Shown here piece by piece: positions 53,288-61,757 of a DNA stretch of 64,000 nt (position 1 is the first letter of the stretch; every line of letters begins with the position of its first letter). Below the pieces are notes generated by a model. The model had not been told where the DNA came from. It saw only the letters and a program-made list of their open reading frames with translations, and searched no databases. The stretch is from Desulfovibrio aminophilus DSM 12254 (GTDB lineage: Bacteria > Desulfobacterota > Desulfovibrionia > Desulfovibrionales > Desulfovibrionaceae): assembly GCF_000422565.1 (NCBI RefSeq), contig NZ_AUMA01000010.1, positions 1-64,000 of the forward strand, read 5' to 3'. The position numbers were made by a program, and so were the translations under genes.

Positions 53288-54550
53288 CTAAAGGAACAAG
53301 GTGATCAGTTGCGGAACAAAGGCGAAGACCACCAGCAGGACGATGTACACCAGGAGGTAGGGCAGGATGTCCCGGACCACGACCTCCAGTTTTTCCTTGG
53401 CGATGTTGCAGGCGATGAAGAGGTTCAGCCCCACCGGCGGGGTGAATTGCCCGACGGCTAGGGCGATGATCGTGTAGACGCCGAAATAGACCGGATCGAT
53501 CTGCATGGCCTGCACCACGCCCATGATGGTCGGCACGAACAGGACCAGGGCGGCAACGTTGTCCAGGAACGTGCCGATGATCAGCAGCATGAGCAGCACG
53601 ATGAGCATCACGACGACCTTGCTGTCCGTGACGCCCATGAGCATGGCCGCGAAATGCTGCGGCACCTGCTCGGCGGTGATGATGTAGCCGAACAGGTTGG
53701 CCGTGCCCATAAGGAACATGATCAGGGCGGCGTTCTCGGCCGTGCCCTTGAATATCCGATACAGGGATCTGAAGGTCAGGGTCTTGTAGACGAGGAACCC
53801 CACGAGCACGCCGTAGAGGCAGGCCACAGCGGCCGATTCCGTGGCAGTGAACATGCCGGAATAGATGCCGCCGAGAATGATCAAGGGCATCAGCAAGGCC
53901 AGTGTGCTGTCCTTGATGACCCGGACCATGTCCTTCGTGGACAGCACTTCCTCGCGGACGAAGCCTCGGCGTCTGGCGATGACGTAGTTCACCGCGATCA
54001 GGGCGATGGAGATCAGGATGCCCGGCACGATGCCGCAGAGGAACATGTTGCCGATGGAGACGCCCGCGATGACGCCGAAGACCACCATGGTCAGGCTCGG
54101 CGGAATGATCAATCCCAGAGCCCCGGAGGCGGCGACCACGGCCGCTGAATAGGAACGGCTGTAGCCCCGCTTGATCATCGAGGGTATCATGATCGAACCG
54201 ATGGCCGCCGTCGTGGCCGGGGCCGAGCCGGAGATGGCGCCGAAGAACGCCGAAGCCCCGGTCGTGATGTGCGCGAGTCCTCCGGGGTAGCGCCCCACCA
54301 GCATCGCCGCCAGAGCCACGAGCTTGTCCGATATCTTGGCCTCGGCCATGATGTTGCCGGCCAGCAGGAACAAGGGAATGGCCATGAACGGGAAGCTGTT
54401 GACGCCGTTGAAGACCTTCTGCGGCAGAATGAGAAACGGCAGATGGCTCCCGAAATGCAGCGCGGCGAGCGAGGCGACGCCGAGTGATATGGCGATCGGA
54501 ACTCCGATCACCAGCAGCATGAAAAACGCGATGAACAGAATCGAGACCAT
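53288..54550 (-). CDS. dctM: TRAP transporter large permease DctM
   Basis: 420 residues with about twelve membrane helices. Family motifs: GVPIAISLGVASL, FFGAISGSAPATTAAIGSIM, ATESAAVACLYG and GQFTPPVGLNLF. It is the large membrane subunit that moves the acid substrate using the sodium or proton gradient. It starts 40 nt after dctQ. Substrate unknown. Confidence 0.94.
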   Translation of the reverse strand: MVSILFIAFFMLLVIGVPIAISLGVASLAALHFGSHLPFLILPQKVFNGVNSFPFMAIPLFLLAGNIMAEAKISDKLVALAAMLVGRYPGGLAHITTGASAFFGAISGSAPATTAAIGSIMIPSMIKRGYSRSYSAAVVAASGALGLIIPPSLTMVVFGVIAGVSIGNMFLCGIVPGILISIALIAVNYVIARRRGFVREEVLSTKDMVRVIKDSTLALLMPLIILGGIYSGMFTATESAAVACLYGVLVGFLVYKTLTFRSLYRIFKGTAENAALIMFLMGTANLFGYIITAEQVPQHFAAMLMGVTDSKVVVMLIVLLMLLIIGTFLDNVAALVLFVPTIMGVVQAMQIDPVYFGVYTIIALAVGQFTPPVGLNLFIACNIAKEKLEVVVRDILPYLLVYIVLLVVFAFVPQLITLFL

Positions 54551-54590
54551 GTCTCTCTCCCGATTTTTTATGTCAGCGGGGACATTGCCT

Positions 54591-55052
54591 TCATTTCTTC
54601 ATATCCCGCATCATGTGCTCGAAAATGTACAGAATTGAGATCGCTGAGCAGAGCGGGATGGAAAAGACAACATATCCCAATGGAATTCCTGATGCCGGAG
54701 ACATCTGCAGCATGGAGCGCAGCGTCAGCTTCCAGCCCTCCTTGAGGAGGACGATGAAGAAGAAGAGCATGAAGCAGTAGCTGACCTGGCGCACGGCGCA
54801 GGCGACGCGCGGCGGGAGAATCCCGACGAGCGCATCCACGGCGATGTGCGTCTTGTTGCGCACGGCGATGGTGCAGCCGAGCATCACCACGTACACCATG
54901 CTGTAGATGGACAATTCCTGCGTCTCGGAAAGCGGATGGTTCAGGACATAGCGGAAGAAGACCTGAACCACGACCAGAACGGTCATGAACGCAAGCGATA
55001 TGGCCGAGAGGTTTCTGATGAACTCGTTGAGCTTTTCAAGCACTTTCATCAT
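54591..55052 (-). CDS. dctQ: TRAP transporter small permease DctQ
   Basis: 153 residues with four membrane helices (FIRNLSAISLAFMTVLVVVQ, SIYSMVYVVMLGCTIAV, FMLFFFIVLLKEGW, FSIPLCSAISILYIF). It joins DctM and assists docking of the binding protein. ATG at 55052 or 55049. The dehydrogenase gene ends 48 nt upstream. Confidence 0.92.
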   Translation of the reverse strand: MMKVLEKLNEFIRNLSAISLAFMTVLVVVQVFFRYVLNHPLSETQELSIYSMVYVVMLGCTIAVRNKTHIAVDALVGILPPRVACAVRQVSYCFMLFFFIVLLKEGWKLTLRSMLQMSPASGIPLGYVVFSIPLCSAISILYIFEHMMRDMKK

Positions 55053-55100
55053 CGACTCCTTATCCTTCCGCCGCCGGAAGACGGCGTAGGCCCAGGCGGG

Positions 55101-56177
55101 TCAGTCCGCCAGAAGGGCCTGCAACACGGCGTCGCCCATGGCGTCCGTGCCGTGGGAACCGCCCATGTCCCGAGTGCGGACGGCGCCCTGGGCGAGAACC
55201 GAACGGACAGCCACGCCGATGCCTTCGGCGGCGTCCTTTTCCCCGAGGAAATCGAGCATCATGCGCACGGACTCGATGCTGGCGATGGGATTGACCACGT
55301 GCTTGCCCGTGTACTTCGGCGCCGAGCCGTGAATGGGCTCGAACATTGAGGGGAATTCCCGTTCTGGGTTGATGTTGCCTCCGGCGGCGAATCCCATGCC
55401 GCCCTGAAGCATCGCCCCGAGGTCGGTGATGATGTCGCCGAAGAGGTTGGAGGCCACGACCACGTCGAACCACTCGGGCTTCTTGACCATCCACATGGTC
55501 ATGGCGTCCACGAGGGCCTTGTCCGTGGCGATGTCCGAATGCCCGGCGGCGACCTCCTGGTAAATCTTATCCCAGAAAACCATGGAGTAGTTGAGCGCAT
55601 TGGACTTGGTGCAATTGGTCACCATGCCCTTGTAGCCGGCCTGCTTGCGCTGCTCGGCCAAGTCGAAGGCGTAGCGCATCACGCGCTCGCAGCCGCCGCG
55701 CGAAAAGATTCCGGTCTGCAGGGCGAACCCATCAGGCTCGTCGATCTTGAAGAAGGCCCCCGCGCCGCTGTATTCCCCCTCGTTGTTCTCACGCACAACG
55801 ACGAAATCGACGGTTTCCGGCGTCGCCGTACGCACCGGCGTGGACACGCCGGGATAAAGCCGGATCGGGCGGAGATTCACGTACTGTTTGAATCCCTTGC
55901 GAATCTCGAGAAGCATGGTCAGCGAAACGTGGTCCGGCACCTTGCTCTCATCGCCGACGCACCCCAGAAAAATGGCGTCGAACCCTTTGAGGATGTCCAG
56001 CGCATGCTCCGGCATCATCCGGCCGTGCGCGAGGTAGTGATCGCACCCCCAGTCAAAGCGCTTGGAGGCCGCGGTGAAGCCGTATTTATCGGCCGCCGCC
56101 TTCAAAATCTTCTCGGCCTCATCCGAAATTTCCGCACCGACGCCATCTCCGGGAATGATCGCGATCTCGTAATGCAT
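55101..56177 (-). CDS. tartrate/D-malate dehydrogenase family (IPMDH-like)
   Basis: 358 residues. Beta-decarboxylating dehydrogenase of the isopropylmalate/isocitrate fold: N-terminal [27 protein letters not shown] and [15 protein letters not shown] typical of the TtuC/DmlA group, [11 protein letters not shown] (catalytic Tyr), [14 protein letters not shown] (catalytic Lys) and [15 protein letters not shown] (metal Asp). It would oxidise and decarboxylate a 2-hydroxyacid with NAD(P), Mg or Mn. Family members use tartrate, D-malate or isopropylmalate. Placed between dctP and dctQ, so the substrate is probably what the TRAP system imports. Confidence 0.88.
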   Translation of the reverse strand: MHYEIAIIPGDGVGAEISDEAEKILKAAADKYGFTAASKRFDWGCDHYLAHGRMMPEHALDILKGFDAIFLGCVGDESKVPDHVSLTMLLEIRKGFKQYVNLRPIRLYPGVSTPVRTATPETVDFVVVRENNEGEYSGAGAFFKIDEPDGFALQTGIFSRGGCERVMRYAFDLAEQRKQAGYKGMVTNCTKSNALNYSMVFWDKIYQEVAAGHSDIATDKALVDAMTMWMVKKPEWFDVVVASNLFGDIITDLGAMLQGGMGFAAGGNINPEREFPSMFEPIHGSAPKYTGKHVVNPIASIESVRMMLDFLGEKDAAEGIGVAVRSVLAQGAVRTRDMGGSHGTDAMGDAVLQALLAD

Positions 56178-56245
56178 CTCTGAATCCCCTTGTTTTGCTC
56201 CGGGCTGAATGACAGTCTTCCATGCCGCGCCGACACGACGCGACC

Positions 56246-56301
56246 GGCGTCCGGGGAACGATGACGCTCCCCGGACGCCCCCCTGACGCCGCCAAGGGCG
56301 G
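56246..56301 (-). terminator. tandem hairpins between dctP and the dehydrogenase gene
   Basis: A perfect 11 bp stem (56246-56256 with 56269-56279) with a 12 nt loop, and a second stem GCCGCC/GGCGGC at 56286-56301. Neither ends in a U-run. Such structures after a binding-protein gene often raise its transcript level relative to downstream genes. Confidence 0.6.
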
Positions 56302-56310
56302 CGCTCACTT

Positions 56311-57294
56311 CTACTGCAGGGTCTTCTCGATATCTTCGATGATGGATGCGTCCAGCTTCTTCTTATACGCGGCGATCACGGGCTTGACCTTCTCGCGGAA
56401 GGGCTTCTTGTCCACGTCGATGACCTCCATCCCATGCGCCTTCACTTCCTTCCACTGCTCGGCCTCAAGCTCCTCGACCATCTTCGTATGGACCGGGCCG
56501 AGTTCACGGGCGGTTTCAAGAATGGCCGTCCGGTATTCCTGGGGCATGCCGTCCAGCAACGCCTTGTTCATGATCAACGGCGAGGCCATGTGGATGTGCC
56601 CGGTCCGGGAGGCGTACTTCTGCACCTCATAGAACTTCTGCGTCAGGATGTGCGCGGGCGGGTTTTCCTGTCCGTCCACCGTGCCCAGCTGAAGGGCGGA
56701 GTAGAGCTCGCCGAAGGAGACGACCGTGGGACCGGCCCCCAGGGCCTTGAAGGTCTCAACGAAGACCTCGCCTTCGGGCACGCGGATCTTCATGCCCTTG
56801 AGGTCGTCCGGGGTCTTGATGGGCCGCTTGTTGTTGGTGACGTGCCGCATGCCGTTTTCCCACCAGCCGATGACCACGGCTCCGTGCGGCTCCAACTCCT
56901 TGGCCAAGCGAGCGCCGATGGGGCCATCGAGCACCTTGCGCACGTCGCTCAGGTCATTGAACAGGAACGGCAGGTTCAGGATGCCCATGTTCGGCACCCA
57001 GTTGGAAAGGACCGTGTCCGACGCCAGCACCATGTCGTGGGTTCCGACCATGACGCCCTCCACGGACTCCAGCTGCTTGCCGAGCTGGTCCGCGGGAAAC
57101 ACGTCGATCTGCACCTTGCCGCCGGTCCGCTCCGCCACCTTCTTCGCGAACAGGGTGCAGATGGTCTGGTAATGGTGCGAGGGAGCGCCCGTATGGCCCA
57201 GTTTCAGGCGATACGAGTCAGCGGCCTCGGCGCCGCCGGAAAAAGCCAAGCCAAGAAAGGCCAACGACGCCAACACGACAATCATTTTTCTCAT
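56311..57294 (-). CDS. dctP: TRAP transporter substrate-binding protein DctP
   Basis: 327 residues with a signal peptide (MRKMIVVLASLAFLGLAF, cleavage near AEA-AD). DctP fold: KLGHTGAPSHHYQTICTLFA, VQIDVFPADQLGKQLES, FGELYSALQLGTVDGQENP and Arg region ADDLKGMKIRVPE-like. It captures the periplasmic substrate for DctQM. First gene of the operon; its promoter probably lies in the AT-rich island 57409-57477. Confidence 0.94.
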   Translation of the reverse strand: MRKMIVVLASLAFLGLAFSGGAEAADSYRLKLGHTGAPSHHYQTICTLFAKKVAERTGGKVQIDVFPADQLGKQLESVEGVMVGTHDMVLASDTVLSNWVPNMGILNLPFLFNDLSDVRKVLDGPIGARLAKELEPHGAVVIGWWENGMRHVTNNKRPIKTPDDLKGMKIRVPEGEVFVETFKALGAGPTVVSFGELYSALQLGTVDGQENPPAHILTQKFYEVQKYASRTGHIHMASPLIMNKALLDGMPQEYRTAILETARELGPVHTKMVEELEAEQWKEVKAHGMEVIDVDKKPFREKVKPVIAAYKKKLDASIIEDIEKTLQ

Positions 57295-57802
57295 GGGACA
57301 TCTCCTCTCCGCTGATGGTTGCCTCTTCCATTGTCGCCGCCCCGCCGCCGCGTCACGTCCCGACGCGGGCCAGGGCTGTCTTCCCGAGCATGATACACGG
57401 TTCGGTGAACCCTACGTCGTAAGACCTCCGACGTCAATATATATGCCAGCAGACATCATATGTTTAATGTTTCTTTTTTCCCGCCGCGGCAACATCCGAC
57501 AGTCACTGAAAACCACCATTTCGTGTCGCGTTGGACTTCCACACGACGCCGTGCCAGATGTCATACGGCCTCCCGCGTCCGAGCCCGCGACGGGCTTGGG
57601 CCAATCGGCGCCCGGAATTCGACATGCGCACCGTCCATCTGCCTCCAAATCCATCCACTCCACCGCCTGCCAGGATCGCGGCCGGCATGGCGATGTCACG
57701 ACGTGCGGGCGGCTCCGGTCACGTCGCTAAGATCGCACGCACGCCGCCTGCCGTCGGCTTCGGAACCCGACTGTTCAGGGACAGACGCTTCAAGGTCCTG
57801 TC
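57295..57802. other. gap between dctP and modC, no gene seen
   Basis: 508 bp between divergent genes. Short open frames here are unsupported. An AT-rich island (57424-57477) has CATATATAT and a possible dctP promoter (minus strand, -35 TTGACG at 57432-57437, 17 bp, -10 TAGGGT at 57409-57414). A sigma-54-like sequence at 57433-57448 has GA instead of GC at -12. No known operator is recognised. The right part is GC-rich with nothing distinctive. Confidence 0.5.
57409..57437 (-). promoter_or_regulatory. tentative promoter of the dctP operon
   Basis: Minus strand TTGACG (57432-57437), 17 bp, TAGGGT (57409-57414). The -35 is good, the -10 poor. It is set in the AT-rich island upstream of dctP. 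Confidence 0.35.
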
Positions 57803-58590
<788 letters not shown>

Positions 58591-58594
<4 letters not shown>

Positions 58595-59316
58595 AACGAT
58601 TGCTCATTCTGCTGTCCCTCTGTTTCGCCCTGGCCTGCGGGCAGGCCTTCGCCGCCGAAACCCTGACCCTGGCAGCCGGGGCCGGGTACAAGAAAATGGT
58701 CGAGGATCTGAGCGCGGCCTTCGAAAAAGAATCCGGCATCAAAGTCGAGCGGCTTTACGGCAACATGGGCCAAATCACCGGCATGGCCCGGGAGAGCGGT
58801 AAGATCGACATCGTGGCCGGGGACAAGCGCTATCTCGACGGCACGGACTTGGCCTTCACCGGGGAGACGGCCATCGGCAAGGGCCGCCTCGTGCTGGCCG
58901 TGGCCAAGGGCGCGCCCATGGCGAGCCTGGAGGATCTGACCAACCCGGCGGTCAAGCGCGTGGCCATGCCCGACGCCCAGAAGGCGATCTACGGTCGCGC
59001 CGCCGACGAGTACATGGACTCGGCCAAACTGCGCGACGCACTCAAGGACAAGCTCATCGTCGTGGCCACCGTGCCCCAGGTTTCGGCCTACGTGCTCAGC
59101 GGCGAGGTGGACGCGGGCTTCATCAACCTCACCGACGCCCTGGCCATCAAAGACAAGGTGGAACGCATCCTGACCGTGAACGAGGCCGCCTACAAGCCGA
59201 TCCTCATCGTGGCCAAGCCCCTGGCCCAGGCCCCGCACGCCAAGGCGCTGGAACGCTTCATGGCCTTCCTCGGCACCCAGGCGGCCCGGGACATCGCGGT
59301 GAAGCACGGTCTCTAG
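58591..59316 (+). CDS. modA: ModA-like periplasmic binding protein, atypical site
   Basis: 241 residues with a signal peptide (ALACGQAFA-AE). The fold is ModA-like (LTLAAGAGYKKMVEDL, ERLYGNMGQITGMARESG, IDIVAGDKRYLD, GRLVLAVAKG, VAMPDAQKAIYG, DAGFINLTDAL). In typical ModA the first loops hold serines that bind molybdate (AAASL, SSG). Here they read AAGAGY and YGNMGQ, so the oxyanion site differs. Ligand uncertain, but the neighbours are permease and ATPase genes of this family. Starts on the modC stop (ATGA). Confidence 0.8.
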
Positions 59317-59325
59317 CGACGGGAC

Positions 59326-60024
59326 ATGGCGATCTGGAGCGCGCTGGCCGGCGAGGACGCCCTCGGGCCGATCTGGCTCAGTCTGCGGGTGGCTCTCGTC
59401 AGCCTGCCGCTCTTCGCCGTCTCCGGCGTGATCCTGGGCTGGCTGCTGGCCCGAAGGCGCAACCGGCTCACCGCCGCGTTGGACTTTCTGGTCTCCCTGC
59501 CGCTGGTCTTCCCACCCATCGCCACGGGCTTCCTGCTGCTCCTGGCCCTGGGACGCCGCAGCCCCGTCGGCCAGGCGCTCCAGTCCATCTTCGGCCTGGA
59601 GCTCATCTTCAGTTTCTGGGGCGTGGCCCTGGCCTCTTTCGTGGCCGGGCTGCCGCTGGCCGTCAAGCCGGTCCAGACGGCCATCCGCGCCGAAACACTC
59701 CAGCTCGTGGACGCGGCTTACGTGCTCGGCAAATCGCCGCTGACGACCTTCTTCCGGGTGGTTCTGCCGAACATCAAGGGCAGCGTGCTCGTGGCCGTCT
59801 TCCTGGCCTTCGGCCGTTCCCTGGGCGAGGTCGGGGTGACGCTCATGCTCGGCGGCAACATCGTGGGCAAGACCAACACGGTCTCGCTGGAAATCTACAA
59901 CGCGGTCTTCACCGGGGACTACGACCGTGCCCTGGCCCTGACCGCCCTGCTCGGCGGTTGTTCACTGGCCATGCTCTGGCTCGTACGGCGGGCGGGAGGT
60001 GGACGGAGCGAAAGCGGCCGTTGA
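59326..60024 (+). CDS. modB: molybdate-type ABC transporter permease
   Basis: 232 residues with five to six membrane helices. The EAA-loop region (ADAAYVLGKSPLTTFFRVVLP-like, residues about 125-145) contacts the ATPase. LPLVFPPIATGFLLLLALG and FGRSLGEVGVTLMLGGNI are ModB/CysT-family features. It follows the binding-protein gene by 9 nt. Last gene of the unit; no U-rich terminator was seen directly behind it. Confidence 0.9.
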   Translation: MAIWSALAGEDALGPIWLSLRVALVSLPLFAVSGVILGWLLARRRNRLTAALDFLVSLPLVFPPIATGFLLLLALGRRSPVGQALQSIFGLELIFSFWGVALASFVAGLPLAVKPVQTAIRAETLQLVDAAYVLGKSPLTTFFRVVLPNIKGSVLVAVFLAFGRSLGEVGVTLMLGGNIVGKTNTVSLEIYNAVFTGDYDRALALTALLGGCSLAMLWLVRRAGGGRSESGR

Positions 60025-60079
60025 GCATGTAGGAGAAAAGGAAACGACGTTCCCCGGGGGGGCCGGGGCGCGCAACCGG

Positions 60080-60331
60080 CTACTCTGAGCAGGCTCCGTG
60101 GGCGCCGCAGAGCAGACTCAGGCGTTGGAGCACGTCGGTGCAATGCCCGTTGAAGTCACAGGAAAGGTGGTGAAAGCTCTCGATCTTCCGCAGGAGATCC
60201 TCGGGCAGCGGCTCGGCCAGGGAGCAGTACGCCTCGAATTCCTCGTCCGTGACGTGCTCGACCCAGTCGAGCAGTTCATAGACGACGTCCTTGATCCCCA
60301 GCAGCTTCTGGATGGCTTCGATGCGGTGCAT
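60080..60331 (-). CDS. small Cys/His-rich protein of unknown function
   Basis: 83 residues from ATG at 60331 with GGAGGAG upstream (a start at 60388 lacks one). Five Cys (36, 58, 64, 75, 81) and clustered His (54, 55, 63, 78), in FHHLSCDFNGHC and LLCGAHGACSE, suggest metal binding. The N-terminal half is an acidic amphipathic helix (IQKLLGIKDVVYELLDWVEH). No family recognised. It lies behind the HU terminator hairpins and is convergent with modB (55 nt between stops). Confidence 0.65.
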   Translation of the reverse strand: MHRIEAIQKLLGIKDVVYELLDWVEHVTDEEFEAYCSLAEPLPEDLLRKIESFHHLSCDFNGHCTDVLQRLSLLCGAHGACSE

Positions 60332-60359
60332 GAAGTGCTCCTCCACCGCCCAAAAGGAG

Positions 60360-60410
60360 GGCGGGCCCAAAGGGCCCGCCTCGCGCACCCGAAGGACGGC
60401 CCTTCGGGTG
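60360..60410 (-). terminator. two hairpins downstream of the HU gene
   Basis: A 9 bp stem GGCGGGCCC (60360-60368)/GGGCCCGCC (60372-60380) with a 3 nt loop, followed on the minus strand by CTCCTTTT, and a second 10 bp stem (60386-60395/60401-60410). They probably end HU transcription, and lie only about 30 nt upstream of the small Cys/His-rich gene's start codon. Confidence 0.7.
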
Positions 60411-60442
60411 TCAGCCTTACCTCAAAAAAGGGGCTCGGGCAA

Positions 60443-60718
60443 CTAATTCACGGCCTTCTTCAGTTTTTTGCCGACCGTGAACTTGACCACCTTGCGGGCG
60501 GCGATCTTGATGGGCTTGCCCGTCTGCGGGTTGCGGCCGGTCCGCGCGGCCTGCTTCTTCACGGCGAAGGTGCCGAAGCCGGCCAGCTTGATCTTGTCGC
60601 CCTTGGACAGGGCCTTGAACATGATGCCGATGATGCCGTTCAGGGCCCGTTCGGCGGCGGCCTTGGAACTGAGACCAGCCTTGGTTTTCAGCTTCGCGAC
60701 CAGATCAGCCTTCGTCAT
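60443..60718 (-). CDS. hup: HU-family DNA-binding protein
   Basis: 91 residues. MTKADLVAKLKTKAGLSSKAA, GDKIKLAGFGTFAVKKQAAR, TGRNPQTGKPIKI and the C-terminal FTVGKKLKKAVN make a textbook HU. It dimerises and bends DNA through the RNPxTG arm (here GRNPQTG). The ATG at 60718 has AAGGAGAAGG upstream. Confidence 0.96.
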   Translation of the reverse strand: MTKADLVAKLKTKAGLSSKAAAERALNGIIGIMFKALSKGDKIKLAGFGTFAVKKQAARTGRNPQTGKPIKIAARKVVKFTVGKKLKKAVN

Positions 60719-61082
60719 GTTTCCTTCTCCTTTCCTAGATGTCGTCCCGTTCCCATGAGGAAACCGGCCACGGGCCGCTCTCCCCTGCGCTCACGCTCCC
60801 GCCTTCCCATGCCGGGAAACGTGGCGTCCTCTTCGCGCCTGCCCGGGCTCGCCGGTCAGGCTCCGGTTCGGTTCCCGCGAAAAAGGGTTTTACGCGCGGA
60901 CCCCGTTCCATGCGTCCTTGCCGAGGTATCGGCCGGAAACCCTGGTGACGCGGAGGTTCGCGCGGCCGAAACCCGTTTGTCTTAGAACTACGGTGAAAAC
61001 GGGAGTATTGTCGATGGGGAGAGTTCCCAATTCACCTGGGGAAATCTCCCGGATCGCGGGCTTGGGGAGCCCCGGGAGGAAA
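60719..61082. other. gap upstream of HU, no gene seen; two palindromic GGGA/TCCC sites
   Basis: 364 bp without a gene. The part next to HU (60719-60900) is GC-rich and may contain its promoter, but no good -10/-35 pair was found. At the other end two imperfect palindromes, TGGGGAGAGTTCCCA (61015-61029) and GGGAAATCTCCC (61039-61050), have centres about 22 nt apart. A possible LuxR-type operator pair or a hairpin behind the response-regulator gene. Confidence 0.4.
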
Positions 61083-61757
61083 TCAGCTGGACCAGGCGTC
61101 CAGATCGATGAGACCGATGCGGGCGGCGTAACGGATGAGTTCCACGGTATTCTGGAGACCCAGCTTGCGCATCAGGTTGGTGCGATGGTTCTCCACGGTC
61201 TTGGGGCTGACGAAAAGGTGCTTGGCCACGTCCTTGGCCGAAAGTCCCTCCGCAAGCAGGCGCAACACTTCCTGTTCACGAGTCGTGAGGGTCTGGTAAG
61301 GCTCCACCGCCGCCCGCGACTCACCCTCACGGGTCAGCAGCTTGGCCACCACCTCGCGCGACAACGCCCCGTCCAGGAAGACGTCTCCCCGGCTCAGTGT
61401 CTCCAGGCCGGAAAGCAGGCTCTCGGTGGCCGACTCCTTGATCATGTAGCCCATGGCCCCGGCCTGGAAGGCCTCCACGATGTAGTCGGCCTTGGAATGC
61501 ATGCTGATGACCAGAAAACGCGTCTGGCTCAAGTGCGGCCGCAGTTCGCGGATGACGCACAGGCCGCTCTTGTCGGGCATGGAGATGTCCACGAGCATGA
61601 TGTCGGGGCGAAGCGCGCGGGCCAGTTCCAGTCCCTCGCCGGCGCTTCCCGCCTCGCCGATCACCTCGAAACGGGCGTCACGGCCGATTATGGTCTTGAG
61701 CCCTTCGCGGAACAGGGGATGATCGTCAACGATGAGAATCCTCTTCCGTGTCTCCAT
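61083..61757 (-). CDS. NarL/FixJ-type response regulator
   Basis: 224 residues from ATG at 61757 (AGGAGGG upstream). Receiver (ILIVDDHPLFREGLK, phosphoacceptor Asp in DIMLVDISMPDKSG, Lys in YMIKESA) and a LuxR-type DNA-binding domain (TLTTREQEVLRLLAEGLSAK, SPKTVENHRTNLMRKLGL). Paired with the histidine kinase just upstream, with a 32 nt gene overlap. Targets unknown. Confidence 0.95.
   Translation of the reverse strand: METRKRILIVDDHPLFREGLKTIIGRDARFEVIGEAGSAGEGLELARALRPDIMLVDISMPDKSGLCVIRELRPHLSQTRFLVISMHSKADYIVEAFQAGAMGYMIKESATESLLSGLETLSRGDVFLDGALSREVVAKLLTREGESRAAVEPYQTLTTREQEVLRLLAEGLSAKDVAKHLFVSPKTVENHRTNLMRKLGLQNTVELIRYAARIGLIDLDAWSS

Noticed and set aside
51071-57294. Genomic island inserted at tRNA-Pro
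   Set aside because: No integrase next to the tRNA, no second copy of the tRNA 3' end in the window, and the genes look like ordinary metabolism.
57433-57448. Sigma-54 promoter for dctP
   Set aside because: The -12 element reads GA instead of GC, which is rarely tolerated.
57295-57802. Small genes between dctP and modC
   Set aside because: Short frames with biased Arg/Pro/Ser content, no ribosome-binding sites and no recognisable domains.
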